Shown here: positions 5,927 through 6,086 of the stretch, piece after piece
Layout of the letters: each line of letters opens with the position of its first letter
Position numbering within the stretch: position 1 is the stretch's first letter
Assembly (NCBI GenBank): GCA_900552975.1
Contig: UWSL01000089.1
Location: 1 to 6,086 of the forward strand
Reading direction: 5' to 3'
DNA length: 6,086 nucleotides
Source of the DNA: an uncultured Mycoplasmatota bacterium
Lineage (GTDB): Bacteria > Bacillota_I > Bacilli_A > RF39 > UBA660
Position numbers and translations under genes: made by a program
The notes under the pieces: model-generated
Told to the model about the DNA's origin: nothing
Databases searched by the model: none
What the model saw: the letters and a program-made list of their open reading frames with translations, nothing else

Positions 5927-6086
5927 ATGAGATTTAAGGAAGAATTTTTAAAAGAATTAGTTAAAAGGCTTAAGGAAAATATTGATATTATTGAGTCAAG
6001 TTTTAAGTTTATAAATGTGGATTTAGTAAAATCTAAATTATTTAATATAGAGCCTATAGAAACACATATTCCTATTATAGTAGAAG
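5927..6086 (+). CDS. N-terminal part of an unrecognised protein (3' partial)
   Basis: An open frame starts at ATG 5927 and runs to the edge of the window, giving 53 complete codons. AGGTGA (5917-5922), four bases before the ATG, is the same strong Shine-Dalgarno form used by the other genes, and an extended -10 promoter lies upstream, so this is a real gene start. The visible residues begin MRFKEEFLKELVKRLKENID, a charged amphipathic helix, followed by a stretch (FNIEPIETHIPIIVE) that may begin a beta-containing domain. There is no signal peptide or membrane segment so far. Too little is present to assign a family. Confidence 0.75.
   Translation, partial: MRFKEEFLKELVKRLKENIDIIESSFKFINVDLVKSKLFNIEPIETHIPIIVE

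Noticed and set aside
1..6086. Mycoplasma-type code with TGA read as Trp
   Set aside because: The Trp codons I checked are TGG, long genes are not broken by TGA, and TGA serves as a stop at 5509-5511 within a ribosome binding site.
1..6086. Mobile element, CRISPR array, tRNA or rRNA
   Set aside because: I saw no long inverted or direct DNA repeats, no regularly spaced repeats, no transposase-like protein and no cloverleaf or rRNA-like GC-rich stretch on either strand.

Overview
The window is a very AT-rich stretch in which all six complete or partial multi-exon-free genes run on the + strand. Every Trp codon I checked is TGG, no long frame is interrupted by TGA, and TGA is used as the stop at 5509-5511, so the standard bacterial code (not the Mycoplasma code) applies. 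Strong Shine-Dalgarno sites of the form AGGTGAT or AGGGG, and a gene for a SpoIVB-family S55 peptidase, point to a low-GC Bacillota. An uncultured, host-associated Bacilli or Clostridia lineage would fit, but that placement is inference. A peptidoglycan hydrolase implies that the cell, or a cell it meets, has a murein wall.

Layout: (1) <1-419, the C-terminal end of a beta-rich protein of unknown function, closed by a terminator that overlaps its stop codon. (2) 489-1457, a secreted or membrane-anchored PDZ plus SpoIVB/S55 serine peptidase with its catalytic triad intact. (3) 1524-3011, an exported GH25 muramidase with two tandem SH3-like repeats at its C-terminus. (4) 3069-4394, a cytosolic, mostly helical protein that I do not recognise. 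(5) 4480-5511 and 5517-5834, a two-gene operon for a single-pass membrane protein with a large outer domain and a small three-helix membrane protein, both unrecognised. (6) 5927->6086, the first 53 codons of another unrecognised gene. There is no gap over 300 bases; the longest intergenic stretch is 92 bases (5835-5926).

Regulation is compact. Terminator hairpins begin inside or next to stop codons at 399-429, 1444-1469, 3043-3068 and 4393-4421, with a promoter-like sequence before most of the following genes. Most genes therefore look like single transcription units; only 4480-5834 is clearly an operon. The most unusual site is 3014-3071, where a promoter, an intrinsic terminator and the ribosome binding site of the next gene share the same bases.

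Functionally, the window joins an extracytoplasmic regulated-type protease, an extracytoplasmic wall hydrolase and two membrane proteins, so the theme is the cell envelope. The usual partner of spoIVB, spo0A, is not next to it. I found no RNA genes, mobile elements or CRISPR arrays. The best candidates for undescribed biology are the S55 peptidase outside its sporulation locus, the terminator/ribosome-binding-site overlap, and the three unrecognised proteins at 3069-5834.
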